A DNA stretch of 64,000 nt from Aeromonas encheleia (GTDB lineage Bacteria > Pseudomonadota > Gammaproteobacteria > Enterobacterales > Aeromonadaceae), in assembly GCF_900637545.1 (NCBI RefSeq), contig NZ_LR134376.1, positions 3,904,001 to 3,968,000 of the forward strand. Reading direction: 5' to 3'. Below are positions 17,907 through 26,914 of the stretch, in pieces; within the stretch, counting starts at the first letter, position 1; every line of letters begins with the position of its first letter. The position numbers and the translations under genes are program-made. The notes under the pieces were generated by a model. The model ran no database searches, was not told where the DNA came from, and worked only from the letters and a program-made list of their open reading frames with translations.

Positions 17907-20540
17907 ATGAACGAAAAGTACGCCGCGCTACGCGCCAACGTAGGCATGCTGGGCCAACTGCTGGGCAAGTCCATCAAGGATCATCAGGGACAGGCCTTCC
18001 TCGACAAGATCGAGACCATTCGTCAGCTGGCCAAGTCCTCCCGCAAGGGCAACGAGGCAGACCGTGAGTCGCTGCTCGAGACCCTGCGCACCCTCTCCGA
18101 TGACGAGCTGCTGCCGGTCGCCCGTGCCTTCAGCCAGTTCCTCAATCTGGCCAACGTGGCGGAACAGTTCCACACCATCTCCCGCCGCAGCGAAGAGCAG
18201 GAAAGCACCCCGGATCCGCTGGAGCAGATGTTTGCCAAGCTCAAGGCCTCCAACCTGTCGCAGGAGGCCATCATCCAGGCCGTGCGCGAGCTGGATATCG
18301 ATCTGGTGCTAACCGCCCACCCGACCGAGGTGACCCGTCGCACCCTGATCCACAAGCACGTGCAGCTCAACGACTGCCTGGAAGCGCTGGAACTGTCCGA
18401 TCTGCTGCCCCGCGAGCGGGACAAGATCCTCAACCGCATCGAACAGCTGGTCAATCAGGCCTGGCACACCAACGAGATCCGCGAACAGCGCCCAACCCCG
18501 GTGGACGAGGCCAAGTGGGGCTTCGCCGTGGTGGAAAACAGCCTCTGGCCCGCCATTCCCGAATTCATGCGCACCCTGGACGAGCGTCTGCAGCAGCACC
18601 TCGGCGTGCGACTGCCGCTGGATGCCGCGCCGGTCAAGTTCACCTCCTGGATGGGCGGCGACCGTGACGGCAACCCCTTCGTCACCGCCAAGGTGACCGC
18701 CGAGGTGCTGGAGCTGGGCCGCTGGATGGCGGTGAACCTGTTCTACAAAGACATCAAGGAGCTCACCTCCGAGCTCTCCATGTCCGACTGCACCGACGCC
18801 CTGCGCGAGCAAGTGGGCGATCACCCCGAGCCCTACCGCGCCCTGGTGCGCGAGCTGCGCGAACAGCTGCGCGAGACCCAGGAATTCCTCACCGCCAAGG
18901 TGCAGGGTCAGGTCAGCGAGAGCCGGGATCTGGTCAAGACCACGGCCCAGCTGCGCGAGCCGCTGGAGCTCTGCTACCACTCCCTGCATGCCTGCGGCAT
19001 GGGCAACATCGCCGACGGCATGCTGCTGGACGTGCTGCGCAAGCTGGCCTGCTTCGGCATCCATCTGGTCAAGCTCGACATCCGTCAGGACGGCGAGCGC
19101 CACGGCCAGGTCTTCTCCGAACTGACCCGTTACCTCGGCATGGGCGACTACGCCGAGTGGAGCGAAGACGACAAGCAGGCCTTCCTGCTCAATGAGCTGA
19201 ACTCCCGCCGCCCGCTGATCCCCACCGACTGGGAGCCGAGCGCCGAGACCCGCGAGACCATAGACACCTGTCGGGTCATCGCCGAGCACGACCCCGATGC
19301 GTTCGGCATCTACATCATCTCCATGGCCGGCGCCCCCTCCGACGTCCTGGCGGTGCAACTGCTGCTGAAGGAAGCTGGTTGCAAGTTCCGCATGCCGGTG
19401 GCGCCACTGTTCGAGACCCAGGAAGATCTGATGGCGGGCACCGCCGTGATGGAGCGCCTGCTGTCGGTGGACTGGTATCGCGGTTACATCCAGGGCCGTC
19501 AGTACGTGATGATCGGCTACTCGGATTCCGCCAAGGACGCGGGCATGATGGCCGCCGGCTGGGCCCAGTACGCCGCCATGGAATCCCTGGTGGCACTGGC
19601 CGAGGCCAACAACCTGCGCCTCACCCTGTTCCACGGCCGTGGTGGCACCGTCGGTCGCGGCGGCGCCCCCGCCCATCAGGCGATCCTGTCCCAACCGCCG
19701 GGATCCCTGCGCGGTGGCCTGCGAGTGACCGAGCAGGGCGAGATGATCCGCTTCAAGTTCGGCCTGCCCAAGGTCGCCATCCACAGCCTGAATCTCTACA
19801 CCAGCGCGGTGCTGGAAGGGAACCTGCTGCCACCGCCCAAGCCGAAAGAGAGCTGGCGCGCCGTGATCGAACAGGTGGCCGAGGCCTCCTGCGAGCACTA
19901 TCGCTCCATAGTGCGCGGTCATCCTGACTTCGTGCCCTACTTCCGTGCCGCCACCCCGGAGATGGAGCTCGGCAAGCTGCCGCTCGGCTCCCGTCCCGCC
20001 AAGCGCAAGCCCAACGGCGGCGTCGAGAGCCTGCGCGCCATCCCCTGGATCTTCGCCTGGACCCAGAACCGGCTGATGCTGCCGGCCTGGCTCGGCGCCC
20101 ACAAGGGGCTGCAGCAGGCCATAGATGGCGGCCACAAGAGCGTGCTGGACGAGATGAGCCGCCAGTGGCCCTTCTTCCGCACCCGCCTCGAGATGCTGGA
20201 GATGGTGTTCCTCAAGGCCGACCTCTGGCTGGCGGAGTACTACGACACCCGTCTGGTGCCGCAGGAGCTGTGGACCCTCGGCAAGCAGCTGCGTCAGGAG
20301 CTCTCCGACTCCATCCAGGTGGTGCTGGAGCTGCGCCCGCAGGGCGACCTGCTCGACGACCAGCCCTGGATCAAGGAGTCCATCAAGCTGCGCAACCCCT
20401 ACACGGATCCCCTCAACGTGCTGCAGGTCGAGCTGCTGGGCCGCTCGCGCAACCACGCCGAGACCCTGCACCCCGAGCTGGATCAGGCGCTGATGGTCAC
20501 CATCGCCGGCATAGCCGCAGGCATGCGTAACACGGGTTGA
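17907..20540 (+). CDS. ppc: Phosphoenolpyruvate carboxylase
   Basis: Carboxylates PEP to oxaloacetate, refilling the TCA cycle. It is 877 residues, full length. Catalytic motifs are [13 protein letters not shown] (about residues 134-146, active-site histidine) and [14 protein letters not shown] (about residues 575-588), with the C-terminus ending in the conserved NTG. The ribosome site is AAGGATG before ATG. It is monocistronic with its own terminator. A 759-residue frame on the opposite strand is a codon-bias shadow. Confidence 0.97.
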   Translation: MNEKYAALRANVGMLGQLLGKSIKDHQGQAFLDKIETIRQLAKSSRKGNEADRESLLETLRTLSDDELLPVARAFSQFLNLANVAEQFHTISRRSEEQESTPDPLEQMFAKLKASNLSQEAIIQAVRELDIDLVLTAHPTEVTRRTLIHKHVQLNDCLEALELSDLLPRERDKILNRIEQLVNQAWHTNEIREQRPTPVDEAKWGFAVVENSLWPAIPEFMRTLDERLQQHLGVRLPLDAAPVKFTSWMGGDRDGNPFVTAKVTAEVLELGRWMAVNLFYKDIKELTSELSMSDCTDALREQVGDHPEPYRALVRELREQLRETQEFLTAKVQGQVSESRDLVKTTAQLREPLELCYHSLHACGMGNIADGMLLDVLRKLACFGIHLVKLDIRQDGERHGQVFSELTRYLGMGDYAEWSEDDKQAFLLNELNSRRPLIPTDWEPSAETRETIDTCRVIAEHDPDAFGIYIISMAGAPSDVLAVQLLLKEAGCKFRMPVAPLFETQEDLMAGTAVMERLLSVDWYRGYIQGRQYVMIGYSDSAKDAGMMAAGWAQYAAMESLVALAEANNLRLTLFHGRGGTVGRGGAPAHQAILSQPPGSLRGGLRVTEQGEMIRFKFGLPKVAIHSLNLYTSAVLEGNLLPPPKPKESWRAVIEQVAEASCEHYRSIVRGHPDFVPYFRAATPEMELGKLPLGSRPAKRKPNGGVESLRAIPWIFAWTQNRLMLPAWLGAHKGLQQAIDGGHKSVLDEMSRQWPFFRTRLEMLEMVFLKADLWLAEYYDTRLVPQELWTLGKQLRQELSDSIQVVLELRPQGDLLDDQPWIKESIKLRNPYTDPLNVLQVELLGRSRNHAETLHPELDQALMVTIAGIAAGMRNTG

Positions 20541-20572
20541 TAGGCGGGCTACCAAGCTCCCCTTCCTGAGTA

Positions 20573-20604
20573 AAAAGGGCGCCATCATATTGGCGCCCTT
20601 TTAA
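20573..20604 (+). terminator. ppc terminator
   Basis: AAGGGCGCCA-N5-TTGGCGCCCTT stem followed by TT; a classical strong hairpin 33 bp after the ppc stop. Confidence 0.85.
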
Positions 20605-20614
20605 TTTCCACGAA

Positions 20615-20740
20615 TTGCACCACAAGGGAAGCGAGGACGCCGTCCTCAAAGGGGTTTCGCCCGCTCTTCGGGCCGGAGCGAGTGACATCTTGAAGGCCCA
20701 AGAAATCACCAAGAAGGCCTTCCCCCGCTTATTCACACTT
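20615..20740. repeat. Structured intergenic element
   Basis: A GC-rich block with several nested inverted repeats: GAGGAC-GCC-GTCCTC, GCCCG-N5-CGGGC, and AAGGCC-N17-GGCCTT. It lies at the border between ppc and an AT-rich patch. Short frames through it on both strands look non-coding. The organisation suggests a dispersed repeat or RNA-forming element, but copy number cannot be judged from one window. Confidence 0.4.
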
Positions 20741-20841
20741 AAACAATACGATGAGAGGGGGCTGAATATGTCTCTTCTAGTGCAGTTCGTTAGGCATGTC
20801 TTAATTTTTTACCCAGTATGATATTCATTAAAAAATATCCT

Positions 20842-21774
20842 TTAGGCTGTCTCATAAAAAAGATTAGTGTATTGAAAGTCTAATAAAAAATGACTTTTGC
20901 TCAAACTAGCCTTGTAGCAGGGTATTTTGTTGTTAAGCAGTTCTCTAAGTGTGGTTTTATCAGCATCTGAGAACCTACAGCCAATAAATACACCTGTAAT
21001 ACAGTTTCTGGGGATTTGAAATACGAATATTGATGTAGGAAGAGCGGAAACAGATGATATAAGCTCATTAAGTACTGTTTCACTCGGACTGAATCTCATT
21101 TCCTCCATGTCATCAGTAGAGCTGCCATCTTTGGCTCTTGAGTCCATAAGTTTGCATTTTTCCATATCAACAAACAACTTAACTTTACCTCTATATTTCT
21201 TGGCTTGTAGCAACTCCATCTCGCTATCATCGTAAAATTCTTTCATTTGTTCGTATGTGCTTATATCCACAACAAAACAATCAGAATTACTGACTTTTGT
21301 TAAAATTCGATGTTCCTTCTCATATATCCAGTCATCACTTTTTGTTAGTAGACTTTTTTTAGGTGAAAAACTATGCGACAACATATCTTGTCGTTCTCTG
21401 TTATATAGAACTCGCTCAATGGAATTGTTGGTGCTTAACCTTTTGTTGAAGTGGTCTTTTAGTTTTTTATAGTTAAATTCAACAACAATTCCTTTATGCT
21501 CATCTGCATAATGAGACCACATTAATAAGTTGTTATAGGTTTCTGTGAAAGATATTACGCCAGTATCATCAAATTCTTCATCAGTAGAATATGCGGATAT
21601 TTGCTGAAAGAAGTCATCTCTAATCTCATCCTCTGATATTTTATCAAGAGCATCTTGGCTAGGGTTAAACTCGAATGGATCATTAAGAGCACACCGTTGA
21701 CTTACTCTTAGGCTTGGTTTTTTGAAAAACTCTGGCCGAAACTTCATGTATTTATATATTTTATCCATAAACAT
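20842..21774 (-). CDS. DUF2971 protein in AT-rich patch
   Basis: A 310-residue soluble protein with the DUF2971 pattern: an early YKYMKFRPEFF segment, ALNDPFEFNP (about residues 29-38) and SFTETYNNLLMWSHYADEHKG (about residues 75-95). The biochemical function of the family is not established to my knowledge. Base composition is far more AT-rich than all neighbours and its codon use differs, strong signs of recent transfer. No integrase or partner gene is adjacent. The start could also be the ATG two codons later. Confidence 0.75.
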   Translation of the reverse strand: MFMDKIYKYMKFRPEFFKKPSLRVSQRCALNDPFEFNPSQDALDKISEDEIRDDFFQQISAYSTDEEFDDTGVISFTETYNNLLMWSHYADEHKGIVVEFNYKKLKDHFNKRLSTNNSIERVLYNRERQDMLSHSFSPKKSLLTKSDDWIYEKEHRILTKVSNSDCFVVDISTYEQMKEFYDDSEMELLQAKKYRGKVKLFVDMEKCKLMDSRAKDGSSTDDMEEMRFSPSETVLNELISSVSALPTSIFVFQIPRNCITGVFIGCRFSDADKTTLRELLNNKIPCYKASLSKSHFLLDFQYTNLFYETA

Positions 21775-22098
21775 CTATCCATTTTTATTACAAGAACACT
21801 TGTCTCTATGCAATTTTCAGCAGAGCATCAAAAAATGAAATAGCCATGCTCTGAGTGTAAGCACTCATAGGGAGGAAAGTGATGGGATCGAATCTGTACA
21901 AAATGTGCTCCTGCCACATCATTGGGCGAGTTCATATCAAGGGGTACAAGCAATAACCGTTTGGACTCAAGTCGGTCAAGTTCTCTAGAGCTCAGCGACA
22001 AGCGATAACGACATTCTGGCAACCAAATGCCCTATGGCTTGCATCCCCCACCACGCAGGAGCAAACTATTTGGCCTTGCTTAGGCTCAAGGAATCCTT
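21775..22098. other. Intergenic, no supported gene
   Basis: This is the remainder of the AT-rich patch, grading back to GC-rich sequence. A 24-codon plus frame at 21882 has a good GGGAGGAAA site and a 64-codon minus frame exists at 21828-22022, but neither has recognisable features. They may be scars of a decayed insertion. Confidence 0.4.
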
Positions 22099-22563
22099 AT
22101 GACCCCCGCTATCAATCTGCTGAAAAAGCTCAAGATCCCCCACAAGCTCTACCCCTATGAGTGCGAGGCCCACGATGATTTCGGCAAGCATGCCGCGACT
22201 CAGCTCGGCCTGCCGGAGGCTCAGGTGTTCAAGACCCTGATCGCCCATCACGACAAGCAGGCGGTGGTGGCCATAGTGCCGTCATCGGGCCTGTGCAGCC
22301 TGAAGCAGCTCGCCAAGGCGGCGGGGCTGAAGAAGGTGGAGATGATGAAGCCGGCGGAGGCCGAGAAGCTGACCGGTTACAAGGTGGGGGGCATCAGCCC
22401 GCTGGCCCAGAAGAAGTTGCTGCCAACAGTGCTGGACGACTCCGCCATGGCGTTTGACGAGATCCTGGTGAGCGGCGGCAAGCGCGGCCTCTCGGTCGGG
22501 GTGGCGCCGCAAGACATGCTTCGCCTTCTGAAGTGGATCGCCGCGCCCATCGGTGAACACTAA
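22099..22563 (+). CDS. ybaK: YbaK/ProX-type aminoacyl-tRNA deacylase
   Basis: Hydrolyses mischarged Cys-tRNA(Pro) and related products in trans. It is 154 residues. Family features are the YECEAHDDFGKHAA segment near the N-terminus, QVFKTLIAHHDKQAVVAIVPS in the core and the KVGGISPLAQKK loop (about residues 95-106). The ribosome site is AAGGA before ATG. It is single-gene and followed by a terminator. Confidence 0.93.
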   Translation: MTPAINLLKKLKIPHKLYPYECEAHDDFGKHAATQLGLPEAQVFKTLIAHHDKQAVVAIVPSSGLCSLKQLAKAAGLKKVEMMKPAEAEKLTGYKVGGISPLAQKKLLPTVLDDSAMAFDEILVSGGKRGLSVGVAPQDMLRLLKWIAAPIGEH

Positions 22564-22599
22564 GGGACGAGCACCATGACTAAGCAGTAGCGTGAATAG

Positions 22600-22632
22600 A
22601 AGAGGCCCCGCATCCGGGGCCTCTTTCGTTTT
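22600..22632. terminator. Terminator after ybaK
   Basis: GAGGCCCCG-CATC-CGGGGCCTC stem followed by a T-rich stretch (TTTCGTTTTG). Confidence 0.85.
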
Positions 22633-22700
22633 GTCGATCGGCGGGTTCGAGTCACGTCATCGGACCTAGGATATGGCGGCCCGACAACCCGCTGCCCGCG

Positions 22701-23426
22701 TCACTCCCCCTCGGGGTGGCAGGCGGCGGTCAGATCCGAGAGCCGCAGCCGCTGGCGCCCTGCCCCATCGAAGTTGTCATCCGCCAGCCAGCGCTCGAAG
22801 CAGCCTTGCAGGGCGGGCCATTCCCCATCGATCACCGAGAACCAGGCGGTATCCCGATTGCGGCCCTTGTCCACCCGCGCCTGACGGAAGGTCCCCTCGT
22901 AGCTGAAGCCGAGCCGCAGCGCCGCCTGGCGCGAGGGCCAGTTGAAATCGTTGCACTTCCACTCGTAGCGACGGTAGCCCAGCGCAAAGGCATTGGCCAT
23001 CATCAGCGCCATGGCTGCGGTAGAGAGGCGGGTACGCTGCATGGCCGGCGAGAAGTGCAGCCAGCCCACCTCTATGCTGCCCGCGGCGGGATCGATGCGC
23101 AGGTAGCTGGCGAGCCCTAGCGCCTTGCCGCTCGCCTCGTCGACAATGGCATAGAACTGGGGATCGGCCTTGGCGGCGACCCCTCGCAGCCAAGCCAGCA
23201 TGGCCGCCTCATCCGCGAAGGGACCGCTGGTGAGATAGGTCCACATGGCCCCATCATCGGCGCCGAACGCCTGCCAGAGCGAGGCGCAGTGGCTCTCAGG
23301 GTCCAGCGGCTCCAGCCGGCAGCCCCAGCCGCTCATGATCACCTTGGGGGGAAACTCGGCGCCCGCCCAATCAGCCACCTCGGCCCCCAGGGGTTGATTG
23401 AATTCGTTGGTGATTTGAGTCGTCAC
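22701..23426 (-). CDS. GNAT acetyltransferase, RimJ/RimL type
   Basis: A GNAT family enzyme of 241 residues resembling the group that starts NEFNQPLG and then GWGCRLEPLDP. The acetyl-CoA motif region is SPAMQRTRLSTAAMALMM (about residues 128-145), and YEWKCNDFNWPSRQAALRLGF is the characteristic family block. The GTG at 23426 is chosen because family members begin a few residues before NEFNQPLG; a longer ATG frame would run into the upstream gene. It lies 4 bp after the rhodanese gene, so it is cotranscribed with it and osmC. The substrate is unknown. Confidence 0.8.
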   Translation of the reverse strand: MTTQITNEFNQPLGAEVADWAGAEFPPKVIMSGWGCRLEPLDPESHCASLWQAFGADDGAMWTYLTSGPFADEAAMLAWLRGVAAKADPQFYAIVDEASGKALGLASYLRIDPAAGSIEVGWLHFSPAMQRTRLSTAAMALMMANAFALGYRRYEWKCNDFNWPSRQAALRLGFSYEGTFRQARVDKGRNRDTAWFSVIDGEWPALQGCFERWLADDNFDGAGRQRLRLSDLTAACHPEGE

Positions 23427-23430
23427 TCGA

Positions 23431-23868
23431 TTAGCAGCCACAGGCGATCCCCCCCTCTTGCAACACACCGGCCTCGCCGCCGGTGGCGACGGCGAAGCCG
23501 TCCTGCCGCCACCAGTGCAGGCCACCGATCAGCTCCTTGACCCGAAAGCCCAGCGCCGCCAGCTTATAAGCCCCCTGGGTCGAGCCGTTGCAGCCGATGC
23601 CGTCGCAGTAACAGACATAGACCTTGTCTCGCGCCAGCCCGGCCGTGGTGGCAGGACTCATGGTGCTGTGGGGGAAGGAGATGGCCCCCGGGATATGGCC
23701 CTTCCCATAGTGATCGAAGGAGCGGGTGTCGATGACGACGATGCCGGGCTCACCGGCCAGCAGATCGACGGCGAGATCGGCCGGATCGGTGCGAAACGCC
23801 AGCTGGGCCTCGAAGAAGGCGCTGGCCTCCTGCGGGCTGGCCACCCCGGTGCTCAATACATGACTCAT
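23431..23868 (-). CDS. Rhodanese-domain sulfurtransferase
   Basis: A single-domain rhodanese of 145 residues. Conserved segments are VVIDTRSFDHYGKGHIPGAIS (about residues 45-65) and the active-site loop VCYCDGIGCNGS, where the first cysteine after Y is the likely catalytic one. A Cys-rich tail (GGIACGC) is unusual and may bind metal. Its ATG overlaps the osmC stop (ATGA), with GGAG upstream. It probably works with the OsmC protein in thiol or sulfur stress. Confidence 0.85.
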   Translation of the reverse strand: MSHVLSTGVASPQEASAFFEAQLAFRTDPADLAVDLLAGEPGIVVIDTRSFDHYGKGHIPGAISFPHSTMSPATTAGLARDKVYVCYCDGIGCNGSTQGAYKLAALGFRVKELIGGLHWWRQDGFAVATGGEAGVLQEGGIACGC

Positions 23869-24347
23869 ACGGACTCCTGATATAGCGCGACTTCTGTGGT
23901 GATCTCGGTTCTCACCGAGTTGGCGATGAAACACTGCTCGTGGGCCTGATGGTGCAGTCGCTCCAGCTCGGCCAGGCCAGGCTGGCGCTCCCCGCCAAAC
24001 TGCACCCTGGGGCGCAGGGTGACCCTGGTGATCGACTGGCGGCCCCGCTCGTCCGCCTCCATGAGCCCCCAGGCCTGATCCCGATAGCTTTCCACCAGAT
24101 AGCGCTCCCTGGCCGCCAGCCAGAGGAAGGTCAGCATGTGGCAGCTGGAGAGCGAGGCGACGAAAGCCTCCTCCGGATCGACGTTCTCCGCCACCGAGAA
24201 GGGCAAGGGCACCACATGGGGGGAGGAGGAGGCGGGCACCCTGACGCCGCCGTCAAACTCCCACTCATGGGCCCGACTGTAACGCTGATCGACGAAGGCC
24301 TCGCCGGCCCCCCGTTGCCAGCTGATGAGGGCACTGAACTCTGACAT
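23865..24347 (-). CDS. OsmC/Ohr family protein
   Basis: An OsmC-like protein of 160 residues. It has PEEAFVASLSSCHMLTFLWLA (about residues 60-80) with a family cysteine, and a C-terminal CFIANSVRTEI segment with the second one. Such proteins reduce organic hydroperoxides through the two thiols. It is the first gene of an osmC-rhodanese-GNAT operon divergent from a MocR regulator. Start MSEFSAL after AAGGAG. Confidence 0.85.
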   Translation of the reverse strand: MSEFSALISWQRGAGEAFVDQRYSRAHEWEFDGGVRVPASSSPHVVPLPFSVAENVDPEEAFVASLSSCHMLTFLWLAARERYLVESYRDQAWGLMEADERGRQSITRVTLRPRVQFGGERQPGLAELERLHHQAHEQCFIANSVRTEITTEVALYQESV

Positions 24348-24418
24348 CCCGACTCCTTGTGGTGGTTGCACTCCATTCTCTGACCCTCAATGTAGCGTCA
24401 TAATGGCCTTGCCACGCC

Positions 24419-24453
24419 GACCAATTTTGCCAATATAGGCAGACCAATTTTGC
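24419..24453. promoter_or_regulatory. Paired 12 bp direct repeats, candidate MocR operator
   Basis: GACCAATTTTGC occurs at 24419-24430 and again at 24442-24453, a 23 bp period (about two helical turns) with no mismatch. They sit 29 bp upstream of the MocR start and between it and the osmC operon. MocR/PdxR-type regulators are known to bind direct repeats, so autoregulation and control of the divergent operon are inferred. Confidence 0.7.
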
Positions 24454-24481
24454 GGGCACAGTGCCCCACCCGGAGGCCCTC

Positions 24482-25906
24482 ATGACCGCCCTGCCCACCC
24501 TGTTTGCCGACCAGCAACAGAACGATCTGCCACTGCATGAGCAGCTGGTGCGTACCCTGCGGGAAGCCATCCTGGCCGGTCACCTGCCCCAGCACAGCCG
24601 GCTGCCCGCCAGCCGCATGCTGGCCCGGGATCTCGGCGTCTCCCGCAGCACGGTAGAGCTTGCCTACGGCCGGCTGGAGGCGGAGGGCTATCTGGTGCGC
24701 AAGGTGGGGGCCGGCAGCTTCGTCGCCCTGGCGGCAGTGCGCCCCGCCCCCAGGCCGCCCCAGTCGGCGGCCGGGCTGTCGCGCCGCGGCCAGGAGATGG
24801 CGGCGGGCGGGGCCTGCCATAACGCGCCCCAGGTGGGTGACTCCTTCGCCTCCAGCCAGCCGGATCCGCGCCTCTTCCCCCAGGCGCTCTGGGGGCGGCT
24901 GATGCAGCAACAGTGGCGCCAGCGCGCCAGCGACTGGATGAACTACGGGGATCCACAGGGCTTGGCTCCCCTTCGCGCCGCCATCAGCAGCTATCTGGTG
25001 CAGTCGCGGGGGGTGGTGTGCGAGCCGGATCAGATCCTGATCCTCACCAGCTCCCAGCAGGGCATCTTGCTGGCGACCCAGCTGCTCATCGATGCCGGCG
25101 ACAGCGTCTGGGTGGAGGATCCCGGCTACCCGGGTGCGCGCACCGCGCTGGAGAGTGCCGGCGCCCGCGTCCATCCGGTGCCGGTTGACGAGGAGGGTCT
25201 CAACCCGGCGGGGGAACATCCGCGGCCAAGGCTCATCTACTGCACCCCGGCCCATCAGTATCCCCTCGGCGTGCCCATGAGCCTGCCGCGGCGGATGGCG
25301 TTGCTGGCCGAGGCCGAGCGGCACGGGGCCTGGATTTTGGAAGACGATTACGATGGGGAATATCAGTACGATCAGCGCCCGCTGCCCGCCCTGCAGGGGC
25401 TGGATGGTCAGGGGCGGGTCCTCTATGTTGGCACCTTCAGCAAGGTGCTGTTTGGTTCCTTGCGCCTCGCCTACCTGGTGCTGCCGCGCCCCCTGATGGA
25501 GTCCTTCAGCCGGGCCCGCGCCGCCTTCGACGGTCACAGCAACCAGCTGCAGCAGGCGGTCACCGCAGACTTCATCCGCGCCGGCCACTTCGCCACCCAC
25601 CTGCGCCAGAGTCGTCTGCTCTACCAGAGCCGGCGGGATCTGCTGCTGAGCGAACTGGCCGAGCACTGCCCCCTGCTCACCCCCATCCACAGCGGCGCCG
25701 GGCTGCAGTGCGCCGTGCTGCTGCCGCCGGGCGGCGAGGCCCGCTGGACCGACGCCGCCAACGCCCTGGGGCTGGGCCTGCGCCCCCTCGGCCAGTTCTA
25801 CCTCGGCGAGCCCGGGCTGGAGGGCTGGCTGCTCGGCTTTGGCTGCCTCGACAACCAGACCCTGCGCAGACTATGTCGCCAGCTGGGCGCCCTGCTGCGC
25901 AGTTGA
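24482..25906 (+). CDS. MocR/PdxR family transcriptional regulator
   Basis: A GntR-type winged helix joined to an aminotransferase-like domain, 474 residues from MTALPTL. The DNA-binding part spans about residues 17-80 (LPASRMLARDLGVSRSTVELAYGRLEAEGYL). In the PLP-binding domain the aspartate segment is EDDYDGEYQYD and the PLP lysine lies in GTFSKVLFGSLRLAY. It is divergent from osmC, with paired direct repeats between them. The effector may be PLP or an amino-PLP adduct. The target operon has no obvious vitamin B6 gene, so its role is probably not pyridoxal synthesis. Confidence 0.88.
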   Translation: MTALPTLFADQQQNDLPLHEQLVRTLREAILAGHLPQHSRLPASRMLARDLGVSRSTVELAYGRLEAEGYLVRKVGAGSFVALAAVRPAPRPPQSAAGLSRRGQEMAAGGACHNAPQVGDSFASSQPDPRLFPQALWGRLMQQQWRQRASDWMNYGDPQGLAPLRAAISSYLVQSRGVVCEPDQILILTSSQQGILLATQLLIDAGDSVWVEDPGYPGARTALESAGARVHPVPVDEEGLNPAGEHPRPRLIYCTPAHQYPLGVPMSLPRRMALLAEAERHGAWILEDDYDGEYQYDQRPLPALQGLDGQGRVLYVGTFSKVLFGSLRLAYLVLPRPLMESFSRARAAFDGHSNQLQQAVTADFIRAGHFATHLRQSRLLYQSRRDLLLSELAEHCPLLTPIHSGAGLQCAVLLPPGGEARWTDAANALGLGLRPLGQFYLGEPGLEGWLLGFGCLDNQTLRRLCRQLGALLRS

Positions 25907-25910
25907 GTGT

Positions 25911-26789
25911 TCAGCCGCGGCTCTCGCGGCACAGGGCCAGCCAGGCCTCGGCGGTGCGGGAGAGGTAGCGCCGGCTCGGCCAGATCACCCCGAGCCGCCA
26001 GCTCAGCTCCGGCAGCAGGGGGCGCAACACCAGCCCGTCCGGGGTCAGCCGCCGGCAGATGGGCTCGGGCAGGAAGGCGACCCCCATGCCGCTGCGCACC
26101 ATGGCGGTGAGAAAGTCCCACTGGCTGCTGCGCGCCGCCACCTGGGGCACGAAGCCCGCCTGCTGGCAGGCCTGCTCCAGCCGCTCGCTCAGGGTGAAGG
26201 CCTGGGTGTAGAGCAGGAAGGGCTCCTCCTGCAGATCCTCCAACCGGATTTCGGCGCGCTCGCGCCAGCGCGGCAGGTCCGGCAGCACCACCTGGATCGG
26301 GTAGCAATCCAGCTCCAGCGCGCTGAGGGCGCCCCCCTCCCTGGTCGGCAACATGGTGATGGCGAGATCCAGCTCCCCCTCCAGCACCGCCTGCTCGATG
26401 CGACGGCCGCCATATTCGACGATGGAGAGCTCCACCCTGGGGTAGCGGCTGCGGTAGGTGCGGATCAGATCCGCATAGACGTGGCCCACCATGGGCGGGA
26501 TGCCGAGCGCGAGGCGCCCGTGCTGCAGGCTCTGCAGATCGGCGAGCTCCGCCTCCAGCTGCTGCATCTGGGCCAGGATCAGCTGGCCACGGGCAAACAG
26601 CACCTGGCCGCTGTCGGTCAGGGTGAAGCTGTGTCCCTCCCGGTTGAGCAGGGGCTGACCCAGCTCCTCCTCCATGTTGCGGATCATCTTGCTGATGGTG
26701 GGCTGGGTGACAAACAGCTTCTCGGAGGCGCGGGTAAAGCTCTGCTCCCGCACCAGTTCGACAAAGTAACGCAGGGCTCGGATATCCAT
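25911..26789 (-). CDS. LysR family regulator divergent from cidAB
   Basis: A LysR regulator of 292 residues. The helix-turn-helix is at residues 1-60 (ALRYFVELVREQSFTRASEKL, then TQPTISKMIRNMEEELG) and the effector domain follows. Start MDIRALRYF; the open frame continues 18 codons upstream without support. Its position opposite a cidA/cidB-like pair is the usual CidR arrangement. It converges on the MocR gene with a 4 bp gap. Confidence 0.88.
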   Translation of the reverse strand: MDIRALRYFVELVREQSFTRASEKLFVTQPTISKMIRNMEEELGQPLLNREGHSFTLTDSGQVLFARGQLILAQMQQLEAELADLQSLQHGRLALGIPPMVGHVYADLIRTYRSRYPRVELSIVEYGGRRIEQAVLEGELDLAITMLPTREGGALSALELDCYPIQVVLPDLPRWRERAEIRLEDLQEEPFLLYTQAFTLSERLEQACQQAGFVPQVAARSSQWDFLTAMVRSGMGVAFLPEPICRRLTPDGLVLRPLLPELSWRLGVIWPSRRYLSRTAEAWLALCRESRG

Positions 26790-26820
26790 GGGACGCTCGT
26801 CGGAGGGGTTCGCTAAATAA

Positions 26821-26833
26821 TGCCAATTTGGCA
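26821..26833. promoter_or_regulatory. LysR-type T-N11-A operator
   Basis: TGCCAATTTGGCA is a perfect dyad with the canonical T-N11-A form (extended dyad 26820-26834). It lies 31 bp upstream of the LysR start and between it and cidA, the expected place for a LysR binding site. Confidence 0.7.
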
Positions 26834-26884
26834 TATTTTTCATAATTTAAATTCATTTCTTGCAGGTTTAGCCCGCCCTTATAC

Positions 26885-26900
26885 TGTGACCAGGTTCACA
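26885..26900. promoter_or_regulatory. CRP-like site before cidA
   Basis: TGTGA-CCAGGT-TCACA matches the CRP core on both half-sites. It lies 14 bp before the cidA ATG and just after a TATACT -10-like box (26880-26885), so if bound it would more likely repress than activate. Confidence 0.5.
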
Positions 26901-26914
26901 AAAAGACGCCCATC

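Noticed and set aside
18309..20588. 759-codon frame opposite ppc, and similar long frames opposite gspD, gspE, metL and aminopeptidase P
   Set aside because: These run antisense to conserved genes, have His/Gln/Gly-rich nonsense composition and follow from high GC at third positions.
20780..20800. GTTAGGC resembling an integron attC core near the DUF2971 gene
   Set aside because: No matching RYYYAAC partner at the right distance, no second attC on the other side and no integrase; a seven-base match is expected by chance.
21828..22022. 64-codon minus frame and 24-codon plus frame in the AT-rich patch
   Set aside because: No family resemblance and no conserved features; only the plus frame has a good ribosome site. 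Kept as unassigned intergenic sequence.
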